From contig JADJMM010000006.1 of NCBI GenBank assembly GCA_016709575.1, positions 1 to 64,000 on the forward strand: a DNA stretch of 64,000 nt, given 5' to 3'. Positions within the stretch are counted from its first letter, which is position 1, and each line of letters begins with the position of its first letter. Origin of the DNA: Sphingobacteriaceae bacterium (GTDB lineage: Bacteria > Bacteroidota > Bacteroidia > B-17B0 > Aurantibacillaceae). Below the pieces are notes generated by a model. The model saw nothing but the letters and a program-made list of their open reading frames with translations. It was not told the origin of the DNA and searched no databases. This document shows, piece after piece, positions 52,200 to 60,565 of this stretch. The translations under genes were made by a program, and so were the position numbers.

Positions 52200-53348
52200 A
52201 TGACGCAGTTTATAAACAATAAAGTGGTAAAGCTTTTTTTATATGGTATTGTTTACCTGATCGTTTTTTTTCTCGCTAAAGTCATTAGTTTCGATAAAGG
52301 TCAGGATATTTTAAACCTGTCTGTTGTTGTGTTACCGTTATTCTTCATGAATTCGGTTATCGACTTAAAATTTAAACCATTTATATTCCCGCTATTATTT
52401 TTAGCTATAAGTTTTTATGTGTTTGATTATTTAAACGCAATAATTTTATTTGGATTGCTTTCACTTATTTCAGCTATTCTGATTTCTGGTATAAAATGGA
52501 TGTATAAATTACTATTTATGCTTTTGGTCTTTATTCTGATGTATTTAGTTCAAAGTAACAGAATTCAGTTAGGAACAATAAATTTCATTATTCCTTTTTT
52601 GGCTTCCGTTCTTATGTTCAAGTCCATTATAGTACTGTATGAATTTAAATACAATAATACCGTTTCAAATAAAGTAGCTTCGTGGTCGTATTTTTTCTCA
52701 TTCCAACAGCTATTTTTCCCAATAATGCCAATTGTTGATTATAAACATTTTTTAAATGGAAGAAACGTAAATGAAAGTTTTATAAATTACAACAAAGCCA
52801 TTACTCAATTTGTAACCGGACTTCTTTTATTTGTAATTTATAAAGTAGTAAACCAAAATTTCAGTCCTTCAATCTATGGTATTAATAATCTGTCTGACTT
52901 CATGTTATTTGCTTTAAGCAAGAGTGTGATTCTTTTTAAATTAGTTGGCGTCTTTATTTTCTCAATAGGCTTTTTAAGTATGTTTGATATTAGTTTGCCT
53001 TCCTCCTTTGAATTTTTTCCACTTGCTTCAAGCTTCCGAGATTACTGGAAGTATGTTAATCGGTTTTGGCGTGACTTCATTCTTAAAATAATTTACTACC
53101 CATTATTTTTTAAATTAAAAAAATCGAAGTTTGCCGGAAAGGGAATATTACTGATTGTAGTTACTTTCATGTCGTCTTGCTTCTTCCACTTTTATCAATT
53201 GTATTGGTCGACCGGCTATTTTAAATTTAAAATGACCGACGTTTTGTATTGGTTATTGTTGGGTTTCCTTGTTTTTTACAGTGGCTACAGATTCGAAAAA
53301 TCATTAAAGGAAACACCAAAGACTGAAAAGGATTTATTTCGTTTCTAA
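52200..53348 (+). CDS. MBOAT family membrane acyltransferase (DltB/AlgI-like)
   Basis: The protein has 382 residues with about ten membrane helices. The segment SSFRDYWKYVNRFWRDFILK, followed by YYPLFF, aligns with the MBOAT region of DltB/AlgI (PREFWRRWH...LRDYLYIPL). Further on, TFMSSCFFHFYQLYW holds the conserved membrane-embedded His (SGxWHG in DltB). MBOAT proteins move acyl groups across or at the membrane to an exported acceptor. The SGNH gene, the carrier protein and the adenylation gene follow in order, the set of a dlt operon. It is divergent from the sulfotransferase operon. Confidence 0.78.
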   Translation: MTQFINNKVVKLFLYGIVYLIVFFLAKVISFDKGQDILNLSVVVLPLFFMNSVIDLKFKPFIFPLLFLAISFYVFDYLNAIILFGLLSLISAILISGIKWMYKLLFMLLVFILMYLVQSNRIQLGTINFIIPFLASVLMFKSIIVLYEFKYNNTVSNKVASWSYFFSFQQLFFPIMPIVDYKHFLNGRNVNESFINYNKAITQFVTGLLLFVIYKVVNQNFSPSIYGINNLSDFMLFALSKSVILFKLVGVFIFSIGFLSMFDISLPSSFEFFPLASSFRDYWKYVNRFWRDFILKIIYYPLFFKLKKSKFAGKGILLIVVTFMSSCFFHFYQLYWSTGYFKFKMTDVLYWLLLGFLVFYSGYRFEKSLKETPKTEKDLFRF

Positions 53349-53350
53349 AA

Positions 53351-54618
53351 TTGTCGTTATCGGTTTTGTTTGTTCAAGTAGTGATGAATTTTCTGTTTTT
53401 CGTTTGGACTACCGAAAGTATAGGTGAGGTTCTTTTTATGTTGAAACAAGGAAGTAAATTCTCTATTACAGCATTGTATTTTTTAGGGATATATTGGTTA
53501 ATGTTTTGTATTGGAATTGTTATTAAAAAGGCTATCACAACAAGTATTGATAAGCAAAACAAGATTATTTCCATATTTAAATTTGGTTTTCCAATTGTGT
53601 TATTGAGTTTATATTTTTGCATAATTCTAAAAGAAATAATTTCTTACAAATGGTATTTACAGCGGATTACCTAACAGTTAATCAACACGAGAGTAACGAA
53701 GAAGGTTATTATGCCCGCTTAATGGCCTCCAATAGCAATTCTAAAATGGGTAAAGAGGGGAATATGCGTGTTAGTCCTCTTTCAAAAATAAGTTTTACAA
53801 GTAATACGGTGTTGCGTCAGGAATTAATGCCTTCTCAATCTATTGAGTTTAATGGAACCACAATTTCTATAAACAAATTTGGTTTAAGGGATAAAGAGTA
53901 CGATATTGAAAAACCCATCAATGTAAACCGTGTTGCCATTTTAGGCGCCTCTTATGAGATGGGTACTGGTGTAAACAATAACGAGGTTTTCGAAAGTGTT
54001 GCTGAAGAATGGTTGAACAATTACAGCGGTAAAAAACACGAGCTTCTTAATTTTGGTGTGCCAATGTATTCCCTTATTCAAAATGCTTATGTTCTCGAAC
54101 ATAAAACCATTCAATTTAAGCCTGATATGATGTTATTATTTTCGCATACTGGTGAAGAGCAGAGGCTAACCAACAATGTGACAAGGCTCATAAAAGAAGG
54201 ATTTACTTTTGACGATGATTTTATTAACTTTATGATTGAGAAAGCAGGCATAAAGAAAAGAATGTCGGCACTCGAAATTAAATACAGACTTAAACCATAC
54301 ATGAACGATTTATTTTCTAACCTTTATAAAAAGATGGTTGCAACTTGCAAATCGAACAATATTAAACCGGTTTGGGTGTTTTTGCCTACTACTAATGAAG
54401 AATTGAAAAACAATGATAGAATAACTAATTTGCGTGAGCTGGCTAAAGCAGCAGGCTTCGAAACTTTTTCACTAAGAAAAATTTATTCAAATTACACTAA
54501 AGAACAAATTACAGTAAGTAATGTCGATCCGCATCCCAATACATTGGGGCATATATTGATTGCCGGCGGCGTATATAGATTAATTAATGAACCTTTAAAA
54601 ACATCAGTTTATGAATAA
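53351..54618 (+). CDS. Membrane-anchored SGNH-fold protein (DltD-like; frame broken near 53656)
   Basis: About 420 residues. The N-terminal part (53351-53674) has three membrane helices. The SGNH domain is in another frame and has VAILGASYEMG (block I, with GAS in place of GDS), the LNFGVPMYS block and the C-terminal DPHPNTLGH (Asp/His of block V). One T added in the run at 53656-53658 fuses the two (SYKWYFTADYLTVNQ). The start is either the TTG at 53351 or the ATG at 53384. DltD proteins and AlgJ/AlgX-type SGNH proteins work with MBOAT partners. The stop overlaps the carrier start by 8 nt. Confidence 0.75.
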
Positions 54619-54868
54619 GAATGATATTGCAAAAGAAGTTAGGGATTACGTAACTGAAAAGTTATTCAGAGGTGATGTGCCTGCTGATTTTACCAATGAT
54701 ACAGCTCTTGTAAGCTCAAGATTACTAGATTCTATTGTGGTTTTGGGTTTAATAAATCATTTAGAAGAGAAGCTGAATATTGAGTTTGAGGCTCATGAGG
54801 TAAACGTTGATAATATTGATACCATTAATAAAACAACCGAATTTTTATTTCAGAAATTAGCAAAATAG
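54611..54868 (+). CDS. Acyl/peptidyl carrier protein (DltC-like)
   Basis: The protein has 85 residues, a four-helix carrier with the phosphopantetheine Ser at about residue 41 in LLDSIVVLGL. The preceding SSRLLDS and following EEKLNIEFEAHEVNVDNIDTI are typical of DltC and NRPS-type carriers. It starts inside the SGNH gene by 8 nt. The adenylation enzyme lies right behind it. Its stop TAG follows an A run (GCAAAATAG). One extra A would fuse it to the adenylation domain. Confidence 0.85.
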   Translation: MNKNDIAKEVRDYVTEKLFRGDVPADFTNDTALVSSRLLDSIVVLGLINHLEEKLNIEFEAHEVNVDNIDTINKTTEFLFQKLAK

Positions 54869-54870
54869 TC

Positions 54871-56303
54871 GCCAAACATCGTATTACCGGTGGGAATACC
54901 GAATTTCTGTTAGATGAAGGTAACAGATCCATAACATATATTGAATTGCAAAACCGATGTAATGGATTTAAATCCTGGTTACATAGTATTTGTCCGAACT
55001 TAGTTAATCAACCAATTGCTGTTTGGGGAGATAAGACTACAGCCCTAGTTTCATTTGTTTTTGCTATTCTTGATACTGAAAATGGGTACTTGCCAATTAA
55101 TCCTGAGTGGCCCGCCGAACGGATTCAATTTATTTTAAATCATTCCGGTTTGCAGGGTTGTATTATCGAAAACAAATATTTGCCCAAAGCTAGTGAGGTT
55201 TTAAATGAAGTAACATCTTACGAAGAACATGTTATTAATGAAGATTACACTTTTATTAAAACAAATCTTCCTTCAAGAGTTTACCCTAAAAATTTATCCT
55301 ACGTATTGTTTACCTCTGGTTCAACTGGTTTTCCTAAAGGAATTGTACATTGCTCTGATAGCATCACTGCTTTTTTGAAATGGTGTAAGAAAGAGTTTGC
55401 GAAATATAAAGTATCACGATTTGTTTCAATTGCCCCTTTAAATTTTGATTTATCGGTGTTTGATTTGTTCTTTTCATTAATATCCAAAAAGCAATTGTAT
55501 TTGCCGCTGCAAAGTACTATTTCCAATACAAGAGCCTTTGCTAATTATATTTCTGCCAATAAAATCGAAGCGTTATATACAACGCCTTCTTACTTAAAAT
55601 TATTATTACAAACCGGTCAATTAGCAAAACATGATTTTAAGTTTGTGAAATTAATTTTAATTGCCGGAGAGCAATTGAGTTATGATTTGGTTAAGGAACT
55701 AAAAAAACATTTTAAGAAAGCTGCGTTCTATAATTTGTACGGACCGACGGAAACCAATGTTTGTACATATCATAAAATTGAATTCAGTAGAATAAAAGCC
55801 AAGGATATTAATGTCCCAATTGGTAAACCTTGTTACGCAACACATATTAAATTAAATAAGGCTTCAGAGTTAACTTATAAAGGAAACTCTTAATGAAAGC
55901 TACCATTGATGAATTTGGCGTTCAGATTTTAAAAGGAACTGTCACTTATAACACCGGTGATAAAGTGAAAAAGCTTTCCAATGGAAGTTTTGAGTTTGTT
56001 GGAAGAGGGGATAGCATGATTAAACGTAACGGATTCAGAATTGAGTTAAGTGAAATAAAGAATGCTTTAATAGGCTTTGAAGGCATTTCGAATTCTGAAG
56101 TAATTGCCATTGATAATCCCAAAATTGAAATTATTGCTTTTGTTGAAAGTGGAATAGAGATAAGCGAACTACAATTAAGAACTTTTATTCTAACCAAATT
56201 GCCTTCCTACATGCTACCGGATGGTATTGTTGTTTTAAACAAATTTCCAATTAGTCTGAATCATAAAGTGGATGTTCAGAAATTAAAAGAAAATTATATT
56301 TAA
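54871..56303 (+). CDS. Amino-acid adenylation enzyme (DltA-like AMP-binding protein; frame broken near 55890)
   Basis: About 475 residues with A-domain core motifs: YVLFTSGSTGFPKG (A3), NFDLSVFD (A4, as in DltA), NLYGPTETNVCTYH (A5), TGDKV, GRGDSMIKRNGFRIEL (A8) and NHKVD (A10 Lys). It activates an amino or aryl acid and loads it on a carrier. The DltA position FCGE, whose Cys helps select D-Ala, is IAGE here, so the substrate may differ. One T at 55890 restores the frame (GNSLMKATIDEFG). The N-terminus has no ATG, GTG or TTG before 54946, although homology clearly begins earlier (FLLDEGNRSITYIEL). The true start, or a fusion with the carrier, is unresolved. Confidence 0.83.
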
Positions 56304-56312
56304 TTTTAGAAA

Positions 56313-56998
56313 GTGACTAAGCACGAAATAACCGATAAAAATCCGAAATTCTTTTACGATACAAAGGATTTTCCTTTTTTGGATATCCTTACTAAGAATT
56401 TTGGTGTAATTAAAAGTGAATTGCTTGAATTATTAGATAATAAGAAAGAGAATCAATGGCTCGAAACGTTTCCTGACTACGTTAGTTCTGAAAATAAAAA
56501 AGCTTGGAAAGTTTTCTCTTTTATTTTCTTTAACATGAAATTTCCGGGTAACGCAGCGCTTTGTCCGGAAACAGCTAAACTAATTTATTCTATTCCTGAA
56601 ATTATTTCCTGTGATTATTCTTTTCTAAAGCCACACACACATATTCAGCCTCACAAAGGCTACACGAAAATGGTATTGCGTTGTCACCTGCCTTTAATTG
56701 TCCCAAAAGGTAATAATTGTGCCATAAGAGTTGGAGATGAAACTAAAGCGTGGGAGGAAGGTAAATTAATTATTTTTGATGATTCATTTGATCACGGGCT
56801 TGGAATAAATCAGATGAGAATCGCGCTGTATTAATGTTTGATATTCCAAATCCGCTTTGGGGTTATAGCGGACAACAAATCTCGAAGTATAAAGTGGAAA
56901 ACATGGACGATCCTTTTTTACTGTCTATGGTAACAAAAGAAAAATGGTTGGAGGCGTTTGATAAGGGAGAATTCCCTCTCAGAATGTTTAATTCTTAA
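56313..56998 (+). CDS. Aspartyl/asparaginyl beta-hydroxylase-like dioxygenase (frame broken near 56797)
   Basis: About 228 residues. The double-stranded beta-helix core has THIQPHKGYTKMVLRCHLPL (first metal His region) and, past the break, DDSFDHGAWNKSDENRAVLMF (second His and the 2-oxoglutarate Arg), followed by DIPNP. The family uses Fe(II) and 2-oxoglutarate; LpxO and AspH are relatives. One G added in the GGG run at 56796-56798 restores the frame to a stop at 56996-56998. The start is the GTG at 56313. It lies 9 nt after the adenylation gene, so it could hydroxylate a carrier-bound amino acid or a surface lipid. It overlaps the convergent GNAT gene by 11 nt. Confidence 0.8.
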
Positions 56999-57605
56999 GC
57001 AGTTTATTTATTTCGTCAAGATTATTTTCACTCACAGTTCCTGAAAAAGTTAGTTCTCCATTTCCATTATTCAGCATCTCTGCGGCTTTGTTAAGCTTAG
57101 CACCATTTTTTAAATAGTCTTCAAGAGTTAAGACATATAACTGATTGTATTCGTTTTCTTGTCCGGATGCAAGTTTGTAGCCAATTAATTGATTGTAGTG
57201 AATGGCTCTATCGTTATCTTTTAAAATTCGCGCGTGCGAGGTTTCACACAATTTTACTTTATGAAATACAAAATTCAATAAAGCAAGGGTGCTAAATACA
57301 GCTGCGAATGAATTAATATATGCGGCATCCCAAATAAAAATACCGCCTTCGCCAAAACCATTTTCATAACTAAAATTTTTAGCGTTAATTAATCCAACTT
57401 GTTTGCCTTCAAATTCAATAATAAAATAGTAATTGAATTTATTATTAATTGACTTGAACCATTTTTGTTGCATTTCAGGTGTAATGTTCTCCCTGTAATC
57501 CATATACATTTTCACGGATTGCTGATTACGCCAATACCGGAGTAATTCTATATCGTTAGAAGTAATTCTAGTTAAGGTAACCCCGTATTGTTTAATCGTC
57601 AGCAA
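56988..57605 (-). CDS. GNAT family acyltransferase (PseH-like)
   Basis: The protein has 205 residues. The N-terminal pattern LTRITSNDIELLRYWRNQQSV is like that of PseH/WecD-type amino-sugar N-acetyltransferases. The acetyl-CoA region is degenerate (FSTLALLNFVFHKVKLCETSHARI), and there is a C-terminal tail rich in Asn. It is the last gene of the minus-strand KAS III operon. It overlaps the glycosyltransferase gene by 14 nt. It may attach the acyl chain made by the upstream genes to an amino sugar, or use acetyl-CoA as normal; the sequence does not decide. Confidence 0.75.
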   Translation of the reverse strand: MLTIKQYGVTLTRITSNDIELLRYWRNQQSVKMYMDYRENITPEMQQKWFKSINNKFNYYFIIEFEGKQVGLINAKNFSYENGFGEGGIFIWDAAYINSFAAVFSTLALLNFVFHKVKLCETSHARILKDNDRAIHYNQLIGYKLASGQENEYNQLYVLTLEDYLKNGAKLNKAAEMLNNGNGELTFSGTVSENNLDEINKLLKN

Positions 57606-58521
57606 ATTTTTCAGAAATATGATAAGAAGGTTTCTTGTTTACGTCCTGCAATATTTTACCGATGTATTGTGCTACAATCCCAATACTTAAAACAATTAAG
57701 CCTGTTGAGAATAATAAACTCACAATAATAGAAGTGTAACCGGGTACAGGTGTACGGAATAAAGTTTTCTTGAGTAAATAAAACGAACCAATAAGAAAAT
57801 TTATGGTAGCGAGTGAAATACCTAAATTGGTTACCAATTTTAAGGGTGATGCTGATGAAAACATTACCACATTACTTGTAATCTTAAATAAATTCCCTAG
57901 AGAATAACCACCCTTGCGAACGTAATTTGGATTTGCATTCACATTAATGAATGCGATGTTTGATGTATACCATAACAACAATTCATCAATAAAAACAAAA
58001 TGACGATGTGTTTCTGCAAGTTTTTGAGCTAATTCTGTTTTGATGAGGCGGAAGGGAGAACCTTTTCCTTTATTTTTACCCTCCACCATTTTAGAACCGA
58101 ATTTATAGAACTTTGTAAATATGCCTCTGAAAAATGGTTGATTTAATTTTTTATACTCCCCGTAAACAACATCCTGATTCCCTTTTTGTTGTTCACCAAT
58201 TAATTTCGAAATCTGGTCTGGATGAATTTCCATGTCATCGTCCATTGTAATTACAAACTTTCCTTTCGCAAACGAAAAACCACAAAGTGTGGCGGCATGT
58301 TGACCAAAATTTTTAGCAAAACGGATAATTTTTACGTTTTTATTGTTTTGTTTTAATTGTTGTAAAATTTTCCAGGTAGAATCACCGCTGGCATCATCTA
58401 CAAAAACAACTTCGAATGTTTTTTCAATCGATGCAAAGTAAGTTTTTATAGCATCGTATAATTTTTCGATGCTGGCTTCTGCGTGGTAAGCAGGAATTAC
58501 TATGGAATACTCTATGTTCAT
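57592..58521 (-). CDS. Family 2 glycosyltransferase, DPM1/ArnC-like
   Basis: The protein has 309 residues. The GT-A domain starts with YSIVIPAYHAEASIEKLYDA, has VFVDDASGDST and the DxD motif in MDDDMEIHPDQ (about residue 95), and ends with two membrane helices (near 235-255 and 270-295). This is the layout of polyprenyl-phosphate glycosyltransferases such as ArnC/GtrB, which load a sugar on the lipid carrier for transfer outside. It overlaps the SDR gene by 4 nt. It is likely to make the lipid-linked sugar donor for a GT-C enzyme such as the TMTC-like protein at 62850. Confidence 0.9.
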   Translation of the reverse strand: MNIEYSIVIPAYHAEASIEKLYDAIKTYFASIEKTFEVVFVDDASGDSTWKILQQLKQNNKNVKIIRFAKNFGQHAATLCGFSFAKGKFVITMDDDMEIHPDQISKLIGEQQKGNQDVVYGEYKKLNQPFFRGIFTKFYKFGSKMVEGKNKGKGSPFRLIKTELAQKLAETHRHFVFIDELLLWYTSNIAFINVNANPNYVRKGGYSLGNLFKITSNVVMFSSASPLKLVTNLGISLATINFLIGSFYLLKKTLFRTPVPGYTSIIVSLLFSTGLIVLSIGIVAQYIGKILQDVNKKPSYHISEKFADD

Positions 58522-59261
58522 TTTTTACTGCTTAATAATAAACCACCATCCATTTTTAGGGTAGTGCCTGTTATCCATTTAGAGGCGGGGGATAATAAAA
58601 ATGCAATGGCATTTGCTACATCTTCAGGCTCACCGAAGCCCAAAGGATATTGAGCTTCATAATTTTTCATTTCTTCTTCAGAAGTGGCTAATTCAGTCTC
58701 AGTAAAAATTTTCGTCTTTACTAAAGCCGGCGCAATAACATTTGCTCTTATTTTTTTGTTAGCATGCTCAATAGCAAACGATCTGCAAAATGCTTCTAAA
58801 GCTGCTTTTGAGGCGCTATATAAAGAACCGCCGATGTATGGATGCAAAGAAGATATGGATGAAATAAAAATAACAGAAGCTTTTTCGTTTAATTTTTTGG
58901 CGCTGCTTAATTCGCTGCATAGTAAAACGGCCGACGAAAAGTTGGCATCAAACATTTCATTAATGTTTTTCTGACGGATATATTTTACAGGTAAAGGCTT
59001 TACAATGCCTGCGCAATTCACTAAACCATCAAGATTACCGCATTTTGTGACCAATGCAGTTAATTGTTCTTGGTTGGTTAAATCGGCAATAAGAATTGTA
59101 GTTTGGTTTCTTAATTTTTTTGATGTTTCGATTAAAGCCGATTCATTTCTGCCTGTTAAAGTTACATTAGCGCCTAACGAATCACATAAAATAGCAGTTG
59201 CTTCTCCAATACCTGAAGAGGCGCCTGTAATTAAAATGTTTTTATCCTTTAAATTAATCAT
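58518..59261 (-). CDS. SDR family oxidoreductase (FabG-like)
   Basis: The protein has 247 residues of the classical SDR type. It has NAD(P) binding through GASSGIG near the N-terminus, the catalytic Ser in FISSISSLHP, and YSASK (Tyr and Lys). The C-terminus ends WITGTTLKMDGGLLLSS like 3-oxoacyl-ACP reductases. Within this operon (KAS III, carrier, KAS III) it probably reduces a 3-oxoacyl-carrier to the 3-hydroxyacyl form. It overlaps the KAS III gene and the GT2 gene by 4 nt each, so the chain is translationally coupled. A sugar dehydrogenase role is the alternative. Confidence 0.88.
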   Translation of the reverse strand: MINLKDKNILITGASSGIGEATAILCDSLGANVTLTGRNESALIETSKKLRNQTTILIADLTNQEQLTALVTKCGNLDGLVNCAGIVKPLPVKYIRQKNINEMFDANFSSAVLLCSELSSAKKLNEKASVIFISSISSLHPYIGGSLYSASKAALEAFCRSFAIEHANKKIRANVIAPALVKTKIFTETELATSEEEMKNYEAQYPLGFGEPEDVANAIAFLLSPASKWITGTTLKMDGGLLLSSKK

Positions 59262-60313
59262 AACTCAATTAATTTGGCGCATTTTAGTTGGTTAGTTCTT
59301 AAAATCACACTTCCCCATGATAATCCAACACCAAATCCGCATAATAACAAATTTAAACTTTCTTTTAATAATTTAGACTCTAAAGCATAACACATTGTTA
59401 AAGGTATTGATGCTGAGCTTGTATTTCCGAAAAGTTCAATAGAATAAGGGTATTTTTCTTTATCAATACCTAATTTTTTGCGAACGGTTTCATTAATTAA
59501 TTTGTTGGCTTGATGCATAACGAAATAATCAATGTCAGCAATTGTTTTATTAGCTGATTGTAGTGTTTCATTTACATTTGGTGTCACTTCTTTTAGCGCA
59601 AACGTAAAAATATCCTGACCATTTAATGCTAAATGTTTTTTAGCACGTTTAATGCCTGGCTCTAATTCAGTTATGATATCCGATTCGGGAGAGTAGGGAT
59701 GACGTGAATGTCCGTGCTCAATGATGATGGCGTTTTTTCCGCTCCCATCGCTATTTAAAGCAAAATTCATGTCTGGCGTATTAGAATCATATTCTAATAA
59801 AGTAGCAGTGCCTGCATCGCCAAACAAAGGATAAGCGCTTTTGTCTTCTTCATAAGTTGAAATGGTAGATTTATCACCACACAACAATAAGGCTTGTTTA
59901 AATTGTCCGCTTTGTAAAAAATTAGACACAATACTTAATCCGTAAACATAACCGCTGCAACCTAAAGTCACATCAAAGGCTAAAGTGGTCTTTTTTAGTT
60001 TTAATTTGTCTTGAAGAATTACTGCAGTGGATGGTAAAAAATAATCGGGCGATTGGGAAACGAAAACAATTAAATCAATGTTTTCTGGTTTTGTAATATT
60101 GTTGGTGAATAAATATTCAGCGGCTTGCTGACATAAATCGCTGCAGGTAATTTTATCATTAGCAACGCGACGTTCTTTAATACCAACAGTTTTGTAAAAC
60201 AGTTCTTGCTCTTCAGGTTTTAGATATGAATAATCAAAAGTGCTTTTTACTTCTTTCGGCACACAAGATACTATACCTTTTATTGCTACACGAGATGTTT
60301 TAAAAGTACTCAA
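59258..60313 (-). CDS. 3-oxoacyl-ACP synthase III (KAS III) family enzyme, copy 2
   Basis: The protein has 351 residues with the thiolase fold. Catalytic Cys119 lies in LGCSGYVYGL, His in VMHQANKLIN and Asn in GNTSSASIP, so the Cys-His-Asn triad is intact. The phosphopantetheine tunnel region is typical of FabH-like proteins. It starts a C-C bond by joining an acyl-CoA starter and malonyl-carrier, or acts as an acyltransferase like CloN2. The stop overlaps the SDR start by 4 nt and the start overlaps the carrier stop by 4 nt. It is clearly diverged from the copy at 60566. Confidence 0.9.
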   Translation of the reverse strand: MSTFKTSRVAIKGIVSCVPKEVKSTFDYSYLKPEEQELFYKTVGIKERRVANDKITCSDLCQQAAEYLFTNNITKPENIDLIVFVSQSPDYFLPSTAVILQDKLKLKKTTLAFDVTLGCSGYVYGLSIVSNFLQSGQFKQALLLCGDKSTISTYEEDKSAYPLFGDAGTATLLEYDSNTPDMNFALNSDGSGKNAIIIEHGHSRHPYSPESDIITELEPGIKRAKKHLALNGQDIFTFALKEVTPNVNETLQSANKTIADIDYFVMHQANKLINETVRKKLGIDKEKYPYSIELFGNTSSASIPLTMCYALESKLLKESLNLLLCGFGVGLSWGSVILRTNQLKCAKLIEL

Positions 60314-60546
60314 GCTGATTTTTTTTGTTGAACCAAATTATATAAATCACTTACAGTTTTGGTCGATTTTAAATCTGTACCATTTAAAGTGATGTTAAAT
60401 GTAATGTCAATAAAAGCAATAATTATAAGGGCGTGCATACTGCTCCAGCCTTTAATACTTCTGTAATCTGTATCGGGCTTTAAAGTACCTTTTGGCATAT
60501 CTTCAAATTCCGATTCAAGTTTGGTGACAAATTCTTCTAAAAGCAT
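60310..60546 (-). CDS. Acyl carrier protein between two KAS III genes
   Basis: The protein has 78 residues from the ATG at 60546; the ATG at 60582 lies inside the previous gene. The phosphopantetheine site is GWSSMHAL, where the usual Asp-Ser (DSL) is Ser-Ser, with the second Ser (about residue 36) as attachment site. Helix II and III residues (FIDITFNITLNGTDLKSTKTVSDLYNLV) fit an ACP. It is distinct from the DltC-like carrier at 54611, so the island has two separate carriers. It is dedicated to the KAS III pair. Confidence 0.82.
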   Translation of the reverse strand: MLLEEFVTKLESEFEDMPKGTLKPDTDYRSIKGWSSMHALIIIAFIDITFNITLNGTDLKSTKTVSDLYNLVQQKKSA

Positions 60547-60565
60547 ATTCAAATTTAGTAATTTA

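Noticed and set aside
52200..56303. True D-alanylation operon (dltBDCA) as a firm call
   Set aside because: Gene set and order match, but the organism has no teichoic acid and the A-domain lacks the DltA Cys. I keep it as dlt-like only.
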